From Gallionellaceae bacterium (GTDB taxonomy: Bacteria > Pseudomonadota > Gammaproteobacteria > Burkholderiales > Gallionellaceae), in NCBI GenBank assembly GCA_030823955.1, contig JAVBYO010000027.1, forward strand, positions 1 to 64,000: 64,000 bases of DNA, read 5' to 3'. The notes beneath the pieces were generated by a model. It searched no databases. It worked only from the letters and a program-made list of their open reading frames with translations, and was not told the origin of the DNA. A program made the position numbers and the translations under genes. Numbering within the stretch: the first letter of the stretch is position 1; each line of letters starts with the position of its first letter. This document shows positions 53,470 through 62,599 of the stretch, in pieces.

Positions 53470-54440
53470 ATCCCCAATCCTTTCAGCAATGCGCGCAAAC
53501 CGGCGAACAGCAGCAACGTGATCACCATCTTGCGCACCACCGAAGCCTTGAGCACATGCAACAGCCTAGCGCCAATGAAGGCACCCAGCATCATGCCGAT
53601 CACCGACGGCACGGCGATGATCGCCAGCACTGCGCCTTTATTGATATAGATCCATGCTGCGGAAGAATCGACCAGTGTCAGAATGAAACTCGAAGTCCCG
53701 GCGGAAACCTTGAGCGGAGCCCCCATCAGCAGATTGAGTACCGGCACGTTCGCCCAGCCCGCCCCCATGCCGAACAGTCCGGCGAGGAAACCGATGCCGA
53801 CAAACAGCGTCAGCCCCAGCGGAGTGCGATGCACCTGCCAGTTGATCTTCTGGTTGCGCGCCGCATCGTGGAAGATGCCGTTCATGGACAAGGCACTAGA
53901 AAGTTTATCGGCGGTAGCGACTTCCGGGAACTCAGATTTTTTCGCCAAGGCCATCAGAATAACGATACCGAGGATGGTGATGCCCAATGCGATCTGCACG
54001 ATATGTGCGGGGATAGCGAGTCCTATCATCGCACCGGCGATGGCACTGGCCGAGGCTAGCACCGCCAGAGGCAATGCCAGACGCAGATTGGCAAGGCCGC
54101 CGCGCAACAACGAAGGGCCTGCCGCCAAGGCGCTAGCCAGCGCCACCAACAAACCCGCACCGCGCACAAAATCAAGATGGAACGGAAAGAATCCCCCGAC
54201 GATGGGCACGAACAACACGCCACCGCCCACACCGGAAGGCACCGCAACAATGCCCAGAAAAAAACAGGTGATGAACAATGCCAATGCCCAGCCCCACCAC
54301 GGCATGGTGCTGGCTGCTGGCATGCTCTCCGCCGCGTAGGCTCCGGCAGTAAACAGCGACAGCGAGAGCAGCAGCAACAATGCGTTGGCTTTGAGCAAGC
54401 TGCCCACGTCGGTAAAGCGAGAGGCAAGGTTGTTCAACAT
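53460..54440 (-). CDS. TauE/SafE family anion exporter
   Basis: 326 residues with about eight membrane helices, matching TauE/SafE sulfite/sulfonate exporters (GIVAVPSGVGGGVLFVPIVG, GIGFLAGLFGMGAGWANVPV). In the soe operon, it may export sulfite or sulfate, which is inference. Coupled to soeC (shared TGATG). Confidence 0.88.
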   Translation of the reverse strand: MLNNLASRFTDVGSLLKANALLLLLSLSLFTAGAYAAESMPAASTMPWWGWALALFITCFFLGIVAVPSGVGGGVLFVPIVGGFFPFHLDFVRGAGLLVALASALAAGPSLLRGGLANLRLALPLAVLASASAIAGAMIGLAIPAHIVQIALGITILGIVILMALAKKSEFPEVATADKLSSALSMNGIFHDAARNQKINWQVHRTPLGLTLFVGIGFLAGLFGMGAGWANVPVLNLLMGAPLKVSAGTSSFILTLVDSSAAWIYINKGAVLAIIAVPSVIGMMLGAFIGARLLHVLKASVVRKMVITLLLFAGLRALLKGLGIWL

Positions 54441-55342
54441 CAGGACTTGCCTTGATAATAAAGATTCTGTGGATGCTGCGCCTCGGCGAAGAAGTACCAG
54501 CGTTCTGCCAACAGGCCGAGATATTGCACAATAAACGCCAACAATGGCAACACCATTACCAGCGCCAACGGCAAGACGAAAACGCCCAATACCAGCATCA
54601 CCAATATGCCGCGCACAAAGGAGGCACTTTTACCGTGGAAGAATTCCCGCGTGTTGTACGAGCCGCCCATGGAGCCTTGCGACTTTTGCACGATGCGCGG
54701 ATGGCGTATACCGATAGCGGTTTGTAATGTGCTGGTCGGACGCAGTGTCGCGTTGCGCCACAACGAGGACACCCGCGTCACCACGCCCAGCACGGTGAGT
54801 GCAAAAGCGGCTTGCGCCAATGTGATAGTCAGTTCCGGTGCGGCGAAACTGGCATAGGCGGCAGCCAGTGTCGTCCCCGATGCGCAGCCCAGCACGATGA
54901 AATTCACGATGGTCAGCGGATGCGCCCATTCCTTCAGCACTTTGATCGCGCCGTAAATCATGCCGGTGCACACGAACAACACGATGGCGAGCACGACGCC
55001 GACGACACCGATAACCAGCGTGTAGCCAAGGTTCAGCCAGTGTGCCACACCATAAGCAAATACTGCCGCGATGAAAGCAGGCAAGGCGATGCCTTCCCGT
55101 GCCAACCAGGATGTGCGCCACATGGTCATGGCACGCCAGGCACGTTCGGGATGTCCCAAGTGAAACACCGAGGAGATACCGCCCAGCCCCAGCAACACCA
55201 GCGCCAAGAAACTACCGCCGACGAAAAAACCGGCACTCAGACTGGAGCCTGCCAGTAGCTCGACAAAGAACAGGGTGATGAACAACCCTTGCCCGGCACC
55301 GATCAGCGTAGTCAAAAATAATACGGAAAAAGCGGGACGCAT
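54440..55342 (-). CDS. soeC: SoeC, DmsC-family membrane anchor
   Basis: 300 residues with eight or so membrane helices (LLFVCTGMIYGAIKVL region and others), the DmsC anchor that passes electrons to quinone. Read with soeB and soeA as a sulfite dehydrogenase. Overlaps neighbours by one base each. Confidence 0.9.
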   Translation of the reverse strand: MRPAFSVLFLTTLIGAGQGLFITLFFVELLAGSSLSAGFFVGGSFLALVLLGLGGISSVFHLGHPERAWRAMTMWRTSWLAREGIALPAFIAAVFAYGVAHWLNLGYTLVIGVVGVVLAIVLFVCTGMIYGAIKVLKEWAHPLTIVNFIVLGCASGTTLAAAYASFAAPELTITLAQAAFALTVLGVVTRVSSLWRNATLRPTSTLQTAIGIRHPRIVQKSQGSMGGSYNTREFFHGKSASFVRGILVMLVLGVFVLPLALVMVLPLLAFIVQYLGLLAERWYFFAEAQHPQNLYYQGKS

Positions 55343-56064
55343 CAGTTCAACTCCTCGGTAGTCGGCGGCAGATTCTTGTCGAACGGTGCACCGTCGATCT
55401 TGTGCGGATTGTCGGAGCGATAGAGTTCATCGCTGCGCACTGTCACAGTGGTCTTGCGGCGCGGCAGATAATGATTGGCCGGTTTGGTGTTGGCTTCCGG
55501 CATCAGCGTGTAACCGCCGCGCTCGCGAATGGCGACCGAGACTTCCGAATCCGGGTCGTGTACATCGCCGAACAAACGCGCACCCGGCGGGCAGGCCAGC
55601 ACACAGGACGGTTTGCGCCGCTCTTCAGGCAGACTTTCGTCATAGATACGATCCACGCACAAAGTGCATTTGGTCATCACCTTGCGTTGTTCGTCGAATT
55701 CGCGCACGCCGTACGGACAGGCCCAGGAGCAATATTTGCAGCCGATACATTTGTCGTAATCGACCAGCACGATGCCGTCTTCCTTGCGCTTATAGGAAGC
55801 GCCGGTCGGGCATACCGGCACACAGGCCGGGTCTTCGCAATGCAGGCAGGACTTGGGGAAATGCACCGTCTCCGTTTGCGGGAACTCACCCACTTCGAAG
55901 GTCTGCACCCGGTTGAAGAAGGTTCCGTTCGGGTCTTGCTCATAGGGATTGCAATCCACCAGCGCACCGGCCGCACCCGAGGTGTTCCACTGTTTGCAGT
56001 TGGTCACACAAGCGTGGCAACCCACACATACATTCAAATCGATTACCAGCGCGAGTTGCGTCAC
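55342..56064 (-). CDS. soeB: SoeB, iron-sulfur subunit
   Basis: 240 residues with four 4Fe-4S groups (CVGCHACVTNCKQW, CLHCEDPACVPVCP, CIGCKYCSWACPYG, CTLCVDRIYDES...CVLACP). No signal sequence, so cytoplasmic. Transfers electrons from SoeA to SoeC. Overlaps soeA by 4 bases. Confidence 0.93.
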   Translation of the reverse strand: MTQLALVIDLNVCVGCHACVTNCKQWNTSGAAGALVDCNPYEQDPNGTFFNRVQTFEVGEFPQTETVHFPKSCLHCEDPACVPVCPTGASYKRKEDGIVLVDYDKCIGCKYCSWACPYGVREFDEQRKVMTKCTLCVDRIYDESLPEERRKPSCVLACPPGARLFGDVHDPDSEVSVAIRERGGYTLMPEANTKPANHYLPRRKTTVTVRSDELYRSDNPHKIDGAPFDKNLPPTTEELN

Positions 56065-59000
56065 AGCGCACCGCCTTTCTTGTTCTTACCGGCGAACCAT
56101 GCCTGCCAGCCCATCTTTCTTTCTGTCATACCCGCCACCGGCTGCATCGTCTCGAACTGCGGGAAGCTTTCCTCCGCCTCGCCCGCCTCTGCCGGATAGA
56201 TGCGTACACGCACGTCGTACCATGCGGCTTGTCCGGTGATCGGATCGGAATTGGAGAAACGCTTGCCGTTGGCATTGGCACGCAACTCTTCCGAGATCAG
56301 ATGATTGAGCAGGAAGCCCTGCTTCGCTTCATTCGCGTCGCCTGTGAGATTCCATGCGCCGGATGCCTTGCCGATGGCATTCCAGGTCCACACCGTGCCC
56401 GGCTCCACCGCCTCGGAGTAACGGCACAGGCAACGCACTTTGCCCCATTGCGACTCCACCCACATCCAGCCACCGTCAGTGATGCCGGCAGCAGCGGCAG
56501 TGCGCGAATTCACATGCAGATAGTTGTAGGTGTGTATCTGGCGCAACCACGCGTTCTGCGAATCCCACGAGTGGTACATCGCCATCGGGCGTTGCGTCAG
56601 CGCGTTGAGCGGATATTTCTTCAAGTCGCTCTGCTCGTCTTCCAGCGGCGCATACCAGAACGGCAACGGGTCGAAATACGTGGCGACACGTTGACGCAAT
56701 TCATCCGGCGGCTGTTTGCCGGGGCGCTTGCCTTCGGCGGCGAGGCGGAAGCCTTGCAGCAACTCGGAATAGATGTGAATGATGATGGGATCGTTGTCGC
56801 GGCGCATACCGGACTGTTGCGCCCACTCCATGTAGCCCTTGTTCCAGTTGCGCATGTACTGGCTCGACGGCGGCAGGTGATACTGGAAGAAACAACCGTT
56901 CTTCTCGTACATCTCCCACTGCTTCGGATTGGGTTCGCCGCGCATGGCTTTGTCCCCATCCTTGCCGCGCCAGCCGGAGAGGAAACCGATGCCGGAACCC
57001 GGCGCGGTCTCGTAGTTCACTACAAAGTCAGGATAACTCTTGAACTTGCGCGTGCCCTCTGCCGTCGTGAACGCGGGGAACTTGAGACGGCTCGCCAGCT
57101 CGATCAACACCTCCTGGAACGGCTTGCATTCACCGGTCGGCGGCAACACGGGGATACGCACCGAATCCACCGGGCCATCGTATTCCGAAATGGGGCGATC
57201 GAGCATGGACATACAGTCGTGGCGTTCGAGATAAGTTGTGTCCGGCAGGATCAGATCGGCGAACGCGGTGGTCTCGGACTGGAACGCATCACACACCACG
57301 ATGAACGGGATCTTGTAGCCGCCGTCCGCGTTTTTGTCAGTGAGCATCTTGCGCACTTCCGAGGTGTTCATGCTGGAGTTCCACGCCATGTTGGCCATGA
57401 ACAGCAGCAGCGTGTCGATGGGGTACGGGTCGCCGCGCCATGCGTTGGTGATGGCGTTGTGCATCAGGCCGTGCGCCGACAACGGATGCTCCCACGAGAA
57501 GCCTTTGTCGAGACGCACCGGCTGGCCGTTGCCATCCACGAACAAATCGTCCGGCGTCTCCGGCCAGCCCAGCGGCGCGCCACCCAAGGGCGTATTGGGT
57601 TGCACGGCCTCGGGGCCTTTGGATGGACGCGCATTAGGCGGAATCGCGCGCGGGTACGGCGCTTTGTGGCGGAAGCCGCCGGGACGGTCGATGGTGCCCA
57701 GCAGCGACATCAGTATCGCCAGCGAACGGATAGTCTGGAAACCGTTGGAGTGTGCCGCCAGACCACGCATGGCATGGAACGCCACCGGATTGCCGGTGAC
57801 GGTCTCGTGTTCTTCACCCCACCAGTCCGTCCACGGGATCGGCAGTTCGATCTTCTGGTCGCGCGCGGTAACACCCATCTCGTGCGCGATGCGCTTGATG
57901 GTGTCGGCGGAAATCCCCGTAATACCTTCGGCCCATTCCGGCGTGCAGTCGGCCACGCGTTCTTTCAGCAACTGAAAAGCTGGCTTGGCAGTGGTGCCGT
58001 CCGGCATTTCAAAAGTGCCGTACAGGCAGGGATCGGCACCCTTGGTGTGATCGTCCACCGGCTTGTTGCTCAGGCGATCCCACCAGTAAAAATTGTGCGG
58101 ACGCAGCGGATTGATCTTGTCACCTTCGGGGTTGCGTACGAACATGCCGAAGTCTTTGCTAGCCTCGTCCTGATTCACCAGTTGGCCTGAGTTGGTGTAG
58201 CGTGCCAAAAAGTCGCGGTCATACAGACCGAGCGCGATAATCTCGCGGATGATGGCGAGGATCAGCGCCCCGTCGGTGCCGGGCTTGATCGGGATCCACT
58301 CGTCGGCGATGGCGGCATAACCGCTGCGCACCGGGTTGATGGCGACGAAACGTCCGCCGTTGCGCTTGAAATCACCGATCTGGCTCTTTAGCGGATTGGA
58401 GTGATGGTCTTCTGCCGTACCGATCATGTAGAACACCTTGGCGCGTTCCAGATCGGGGCCGCCGAACTCCCAGAACGAACCGCCGATGGTGTAGATCATG
58501 CCCGCGGCCATGTTGACTGAGCAGAAACCGCCGTGTGCCGCATAGTTGGGGGTACCGAACTGGCGCGCGAACAAGCCGGTCAGCGCCTGCATCTGGTCGC
58601 GCCCGGTGAACAGCGCGAACTTCTTCGGATCGGTGGCGCGCAGGTGCGACAGGCGTTTTTCCAAAATGGCGAAGGTCTCGTCCCAACTGATCTCTTCGAA
58701 TTCGTTCGCGCCGCGCTCGCTACCGGGCTTGCGGCGCAAAGGCTTGGTCAGCCGCGCCGGAGAATATTGCTTCATGATGCCGGAGCCACCCTTGGCACAG
58801 ATCACACCTTTGTTCAGCGGATGGTCTGGATTACCCTCGATGTAACGCACCTCGCCGTCGCGCAGATGCACCTTGATGCCGCAACGGCAGGCGCACATGT
58901 AACAGGTGGTGGTTTTGGTTTCAGTCTTCGCATCGGGCGACGGAGAAGAGATCGGATCGTGTATGGGTGCGGACATATCTATCTGTTTATGTGGGTTCAT
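56061..59000 (-). CDS. soeA: SoeA, molybdopterin subunit of cytoplasmic sulfite dehydrogenase
   Basis: About 979 residues. N-terminal cluster CYMCACRCGIKVHL, Mo-bisMGD domains (GRDQMQALTGLFARQFGTPN, GFCSVNMAAG) and a C-terminal cofactor-binding part. Cytoplasmic CISM-family enzyme oxidising sulfite, like SoeA of Allochromatium. Start uncertain: 59000 (MNPHKQID) or 58976 (MSAPIHD), neither with a strong ribosome site; the longer open frame is promoter sequence. Confidence 0.9.
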   Translation of the reverse strand: MNPHKQIDMSAPIHDPISSPSPDAKTETKTTTCYMCACRCGIKVHLRDGEVRYIEGNPDHPLNKGVICAKGGSGIMKQYSPARLTKPLRRKPGSERGANEFEEISWDETFAILEKRLSHLRATDPKKFALFTGRDQMQALTGLFARQFGTPNYAAHGGFCSVNMAAGMIYTIGGSFWEFGGPDLERAKVFYMIGTAEDHHSNPLKSQIGDFKRNGGRFVAINPVRSGYAAIADEWIPIKPGTDGALILAIIREIIALGLYDRDFLARYTNSGQLVNQDEASKDFGMFVRNPEGDKINPLRPHNFYWWDRLSNKPVDDHTKGADPCLYGTFEMPDGTTAKPAFQLLKERVADCTPEWAEGITGISADTIKRIAHEMGVTARDQKIELPIPWTDWWGEEHETVTGNPVAFHAMRGLAAHSNGFQTIRSLAILMSLLGTIDRPGGFRHKAPYPRAIPPNARPSKGPEAVQPNTPLGGAPLGWPETPDDLFVDGNGQPVRLDKGFSWEHPLSAHGLMHNAITNAWRGDPYPIDTLLLFMANMAWNSSMNTSEVRKMLTDKNADGGYKIPFIVVCDAFQSETTAFADLILPDTTYLERHDCMSMLDRPISEYDGPVDSVRIPVLPPTGECKPFQEVLIELASRLKFPAFTTAEGTRKFKSYPDFVVNYETAPGSGIGFLSGWRGKDGDKAMRGEPNPKQWEMYEKNGCFFQYHLPPSSQYMRNWNKGYMEWAQQSGMRRDNDPIIIHIYSELLQGFRLAAEGKRPGKQPPDELRQRVATYFDPLPFWYAPLEDEQSDLKKYPLNALTQRPMAMYHSWDSQNAWLRQIHTYNYLHVNSRTAAAAGITDGGWMWVESQWGKVRCLCRYSEAVEPGTVWTWNAIGKASGAWNLTGDANEAKQGFLLNHLISEELRANANGKRFSNSDPITGQAAWYDVRVRIYPAEAGEAEESFPQFETMQPVAGMTERKMGWQAWFAGKNKKGGAL

Positions 59001-59084
59001 GTCGCATCGACCAGCCACGAAAAACCGTGCCCCCGAACGAACTTCTGCGACTACCGCTATTAGGCGCAATCGCTCCGACCAGTG

Positions 59085-59127
59085 TCTATACCCACATCGG
59101 GCGGGGACGGACATAACCCTAATGGGG
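59085..59127 (-). promoter_or_regulatory. Promoter of soeA with the shared palindromes
   Basis: Read toward soeA: distal CCCCATTAGGGTTAT (59113-59127), 22 bases with proximal GCCCGATGTGGG, and TATAGA at 59085-59090. The arrangement, spacing and much of the sequence including the transcribed leader match the sqr promoter at 63272-63344. Confidence 0.78.
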
Positions 59128-59187
59128 GGAGTGAGTCGTTTTATCCTCCTGGGTTATTGATATTTTGGAGAATTCACCTTAGTCTGC

Positions 59188-60450
59188 GTGACGTTTTCGG
59201 ACAGCCCAGCCAAGTTGATGCAGAAAAAAACGATCCCTATCGCCGACTCCACCGACAGCAGCTTCTTGTGGGTCGGCGAACCCGACTTCACCCCGCCCGG
59301 CACAGATGGCGGTGTGGGTGCATGTCTGTCATATGAATTCTCCGCACCGCGTATCGGCGAACTCCGCACGCTGCTGGAAAGTTTCATGGAGAACATCGTC
59401 GATGCGGTCGGTGCCACGGCGGGTGTGGTGCGTTTGATCACACCAGACGGGTGTACGCTGGAGACCATCAGCTCGGCCGGACTTTCCGCCGACCTTCAGG
59501 AGGAAGCCGAAAGCTTCGTGGAACTGGACTGTGAAGTCAGCAACATCGCCACCCTGGGTTACATCATCCGCTCGGCCGACATCAGCACCTGCGATGCGCG
59601 CCAGAACTGCTGTTATACCACCTGCCGCTTCCAGTCGCTGATCGCGGCACCGCTTTCCTCCAGCGCGTCCGAGGCCCCGCTCGGCGTGTTGACCCTGTTC
59701 TTCGATATCCCCTGTGAGGCGGCGAACAGCTCCATCGACACCATCACCACCTTCGCCCAGATGATCAGTGCGGCCATCGAACATACCCGCGTCAATCGCG
59801 AGATACGCCGCCGCGAGCGCATCGCCGCGCGCCAGGTCATCGCCAACGACATCCACGATTCGCTGGCACAGACACTGACCTATGCCCGTATGCGCGTCAG
59901 CCTGCTGCTGGAAGCGGTGCGCAGCGGCAATACCGACTTGGCGACCGGTTATTCACGCGATGTGGATGAGGCGCTGGAGATCGGGCAGAAAAGCGCGCGC
60001 GATCTGATCGCCGACTTCCGTTGCGAGATGAATAACGGCGGCCTGTCCGCCGCACTGAACGATCTGGCTACCGAGTTCAGCAAGCGCAACGATATCGTGC
60101 TCGAATACCACAACCGTCTGGTCGATCTGGAGCTGCCGCTGGAACACGAGATCCAGACCTACCATATCGTGCGCGAGGCATTGACCAATATCGCCCGCCA
60201 TTCCGGCGCGACACATGCCCGTCTGTTCGTCGATGCCAGTTGCGGTTATTACGTGTTCACTATCGAAGACAACGGCAGCGGCGCTTGTACCTTCACTCCC
60301 GTGGAAGGACACTACGGCGTCATGATCATGCGCGAGCGGGCACACCGGATAGGGGGTAAGATCAAAGTCGAGAGTGCCGCCGGACTGGGTACGCAGGTGC
60401 AACTGTTTTTCCCCGAACCATCGTTGGACTGGAGAGCGGCACATGAGTGA
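59188..60450 (+). CDS. Sensor histidine kinase with cysteine-rich GAF domain
   Basis: 420 residues, no membrane helix. A GAF domain (about 60-195) holds cysteines at 89, 115, 135, 141, 142 and 146, the last four within STCDARQNCCYTTCR. A HisKA_3 dimerisation part follows with the phospho-His in NDIHDSLAQTL (His223) and a HATPase domain (EALTNIARHSG, EDNGSG). NarX/NreB-type kinase, likely sensing a redox or sulfur cue through these cysteines. GTG start at 59188 is uncertain. Overlaps the regulator by 8 bases. Confidence 0.88.
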   Translation: MTFSDSPAKLMQKKTIPIADSTDSSFLWVGEPDFTPPGTDGGVGACLSYEFSAPRIGELRTLLESFMENIVDAVGATAGVVRLITPDGCTLETISSAGLSADLQEEAESFVELDCEVSNIATLGYIIRSADISTCDARQNCCYTTCRFQSLIAAPLSSSASEAPLGVLTLFFDIPCEAANSSIDTITTFAQMISAAIEHTRVNREIRRRERIAARQVIANDIHDSLAQTLTYARMRVSLLLEAVRSGNTDLATGYSRDVDEALEIGQKSARDLIADFRCEMNNGGLSAALNDLATEFSKRNDIVLEYHNRLVDLELPLEHEIQTYHIVREALTNIARHSGATHARLFVDASCGYYVFTIEDNGSGACTFTPVEGHYGVMIMRERAHRIGGKIKVESAAGLGTQVQLFFPEPSLDWRAAHE

Positions 60451-61114
60451 AAAATTAAAAGTGGTACTGGTAGACGACCAGGGATTGTGTCGGCGCGGAC
60501 TCGGTGAATTGCTGGCCAATTGCTACGATTTCACCGTGCTGGGAGCAGTCGGCAGCATCGAAGAGTTGCGCCCCTTGCTGGCCAAAAAACCAGACCTGCT
60601 CATCGTCGATCTGCGCATGAAGCCGCTGGACGGCATCTCGCTGTTACAACTGTTGCGCAGTGAAGGTGTGCTCACACCGGCGGTGATGCTTACCATGAGT
60701 GACTCCGAAACCGATCTGACCAATGCCATCCGTGCCGGGGTGCGCGGCTACCTGCTCAAGGACATGGCACCGGACGACGTGGTCGATGCCATCCGCCGCG
60801 TGGCTGCGGGCGAACTGGTGGTGGCTCCCACCATGACCATGAAGATGATCGACATGCTGCGCGGCGAACAGCCCGAGGAACCGAAGAACTCACTCAAGCT
60901 GCTTACCGAACGCGAACGTGAGATCCTGCAACTGTTGTCGCGCGGCGAAAGCAACAAAGCCATCGCGCAGACGCTGAAGATCAGCTACGACACGGTCAAG
61001 CAGCATGTGCGCCATATCCTGAACAAACTCAATCTGTCTTCGCGTGTCAAAGCTGCGGTTCTGTTCACCACGGAACAGAACGCCCTGAACAAGGACGATC
61101 CGCCGAGCTGTTGA
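60443..61114 (+). CDS. NarL-family response regulator
   Basis: 223 residues from the ATG at 60443 in the tail of the kinase gene. Receiver domain with the phospho-acceptor Asp56 (LLIVDLRMKPLDG), Lys in LLKDMAP, and a C-terminal LuxR/NarL HTH (LTEREREILQLLSRGESNKA, then SYDTVKQHVRHIL). Candidate regulator of the sulfur promoters in this window because NarL-type palindromes lie there. Confidence 0.92.
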   Translation: MSEKLKVVLVDDQGLCRRGLGELLANCYDFTVLGAVGSIEELRPLLAKKPDLLIVDLRMKPLDGISLLQLLRSEGVLTPAVMLTMSDSETDLTNAIRAGVRGYLLKDMAPDDVVDAIRRVAAGELVVAPTMTMKMIDMLRGEQPEEPKNSLKLLTEREREILQLLSRGESNKAIAQTLKISYDTVKQHVRHILNKLNLSSRVKAAVLFTTEQNALNKDDPPSC

Positions 61115-61161
61115 TCCGCCCCCGCCCGATTCCGTGGCCGACCTTGCCGACCGCCCCATAA

Positions 61162-61827
61162 ATGATAGACCCCGCTACCCAAATTGAACTGCTGCGACAC
61201 TACCCGATGTTCGCCGCACTGCCGCAAACGGAACTCGACGTGTTGCTGTCCAACGCGACCGTGATGCGGCTCCCCGTCGGCACAGTGGTGTTCGACGAGA
61301 ATCAGCCCTGCCAGGGCTTTCCCCTGCTGCTCTCCGGCAACATCCGCGTGATCAAAGCCGCCGCCAATGGCCGCGAACTACAGCTCTACCGGGTCTGCCC
61401 CGGCGAGAGCTGTATCCTGACCAGCAGTTGCCTGCTCGGGCACGCCGCCTATTCCGCACGCGGCATCGTGGATCAGGACGTGCAAATGGTGACCCTGCCG
61501 GTGCCGCTGTTCAGGACCCTGCTGTCATCAAGCGACGCTTTCCGCGATTACATCTTCAGCCTGTTCTCCGAACGCCTCACCGACCTGATGCAACTGGTCT
61601 CCGCTGTAGCCTTCCAAAAACTGGATCAGCGTCTTGCCGCCTTGCTCGCCGCCAAGACCAGCCCGCTACAGACCACCCATCAGGCATTGGCCGACGAACT
61701 CGGCAGCGTGCGCGAGATCGTGAGCCGTTTACTGAAGAACTTCGCCGAACAAGGCTGGGTCAGACTCGGGCGGGAACAGATCGATATCGTTGATGCCGCC
61801 GCATTGAAGAGATTCTCGACACTCTGA
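61162..61827 (+). CDS. Crp/Fnr-family transcriptional regulator
   Basis: 221 residues, cNMP-like domain (PVGTVVFDENQPCQGFPLLL) then a winged HTH (LADELGSVREIVSRLLKNFA). No N-terminal Fe-S Cys cluster of FNR type is seen; it has Cys in CPGESCILTSSC, reminiscent of redox or NO-sensing members. Probably in the same unit as the kinase and regulator genes. Confidence 0.87.
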   Translation: MIDPATQIELLRHYPMFAALPQTELDVLLSNATVMRLPVGTVVFDENQPCQGFPLLLSGNIRVIKAAANGRELQLYRVCPGESCILTSSCLLGHAAYSARGIVDQDVQMVTLPVPLFRTLLSSSDAFRDYIFSLFSERLTDLMQLVSAVAFQKLDQRLAALLAAKTSPLQTTHQALADELGSVREIVSRLLKNFAEQGWVRLGREQIDIVDAAALKRFSTL

Positions 61828-61964
61828 TGCGATCACGCGATAACGCATCCCCATCTTCGCTTTTGTAACATTCCTCACAGACCGCTTCCCGCGTTTTACC
61901 TATAGTGCGCCCGCTCGTGCCGTCGTCGGCGGCATGATCCTCTTCCATCACTCACGGGAATATC

Positions 61965-62429
61965 ATGAAATCGAACAAGCTCGCACTACTCGCTCTCCTG
62001 CTCTGGGTCGCCACCATCGTCACCATCACCTGGTTCGTTGTTCGCGGCAACACTACCGCCGGAACAGATGGCAGAACCGCCGTCGTAATGACCGACAGCG
62101 AACGCAATCTGGTTCTTGCCGAGATGCGCGGCCTGTTGTCGGCGGTACACGGCATCCTGGACGGCATCAATCACAACGACATGAAACAAGTCGCCACTGC
62201 CGCCCGCCTCGCCGGTATGGGCTCCGCTGCCGATGTCAATCCGGCACTGATGGCCAAACTCCCGCTGCCTTTCAAACAACTGGGCATGAGCGTACACCAC
62301 GACATGGACGATCTGGCTCAGGCTGCCGAAAGCGGCAAACCGGCCGCCCAGTTACAAGTCATGCTGACCACCTCGGTCGCGAAATGCGTCTCCTGTCATT
62401 CCGCCTGGCAGCTCAAAGCTGAAAAATAA
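61965..62429 (+). CDS. Membrane-anchored c-type cytochrome (class II-like)
   Basis: 154 residues, one N-terminal membrane helix (LALLALLLWVATIVTITWFV) and a single haem site near the C-terminus (CVSCHSAWQ), the cytochrome c'-like layout. The rest is helical. Facing the periplasm. After it comes a structured terminator. Confidence 0.8.
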   Translation: MKSNKLALLALLLWVATIVTITWFVVRGNTTAGTDGRTAVVMTDSERNLVLAEMRGLLSAVHGILDGINHNDMKQVATAARLAGMGSAADVNPALMAKLPLPFKQLGMSVHHDMDDLAQAAESGKPAAQLQVMLTTSVAKCVSCHSAWQLKAEK

Positions 62430-62438
62430 CATCCCCCT

Positions 62439-62511
62439 GCCGGTACAAGCACCCGAGTGCTCGCTCGGGTCTGTGTGACTTAACTCACAGACACGCTGTG
62501 CCGGTTTTTTT
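62439..62511 (+). terminator. Three-way-junction Rho-independent terminator
   Basis: CCGGTACA (62440-62447) pairs with TGTGCCGG (62497-62504) as the outer stem, followed by seven T. Inside are two hairpins: ACCCGAG-CTCGGGT (62451-62470) and TGTGA-TCACA (62474-62489). It ends the cytochrome transcript. The fold is more complex than usual for a terminator. Confidence 0.72.
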
Positions 62512-62599
62512 ATCCTGCACCGTCCCGTAAGGCAAGGGGCGGTGCTTCTGCGCGCTTCGAGGATAGAAACCATCACTTCGTATATATAGAGGAAACCCC

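Noticed and set aside
54440-59000. DMSO or polysulfide reductase (dmsABC/psrABC)
   Set aside because: SoeA lacks a Tat signal and the three genes stand with TauE and sulfur-oxidation genes; this fits SoeABC better, though substrate specificity is not proved by sequence.
59128-59187. A sixth copy of the shared promoter before the kinase gene
   Set aside because: Only a CTGGGTTATTGAT half site is seen and no -10 at the fixed distance.
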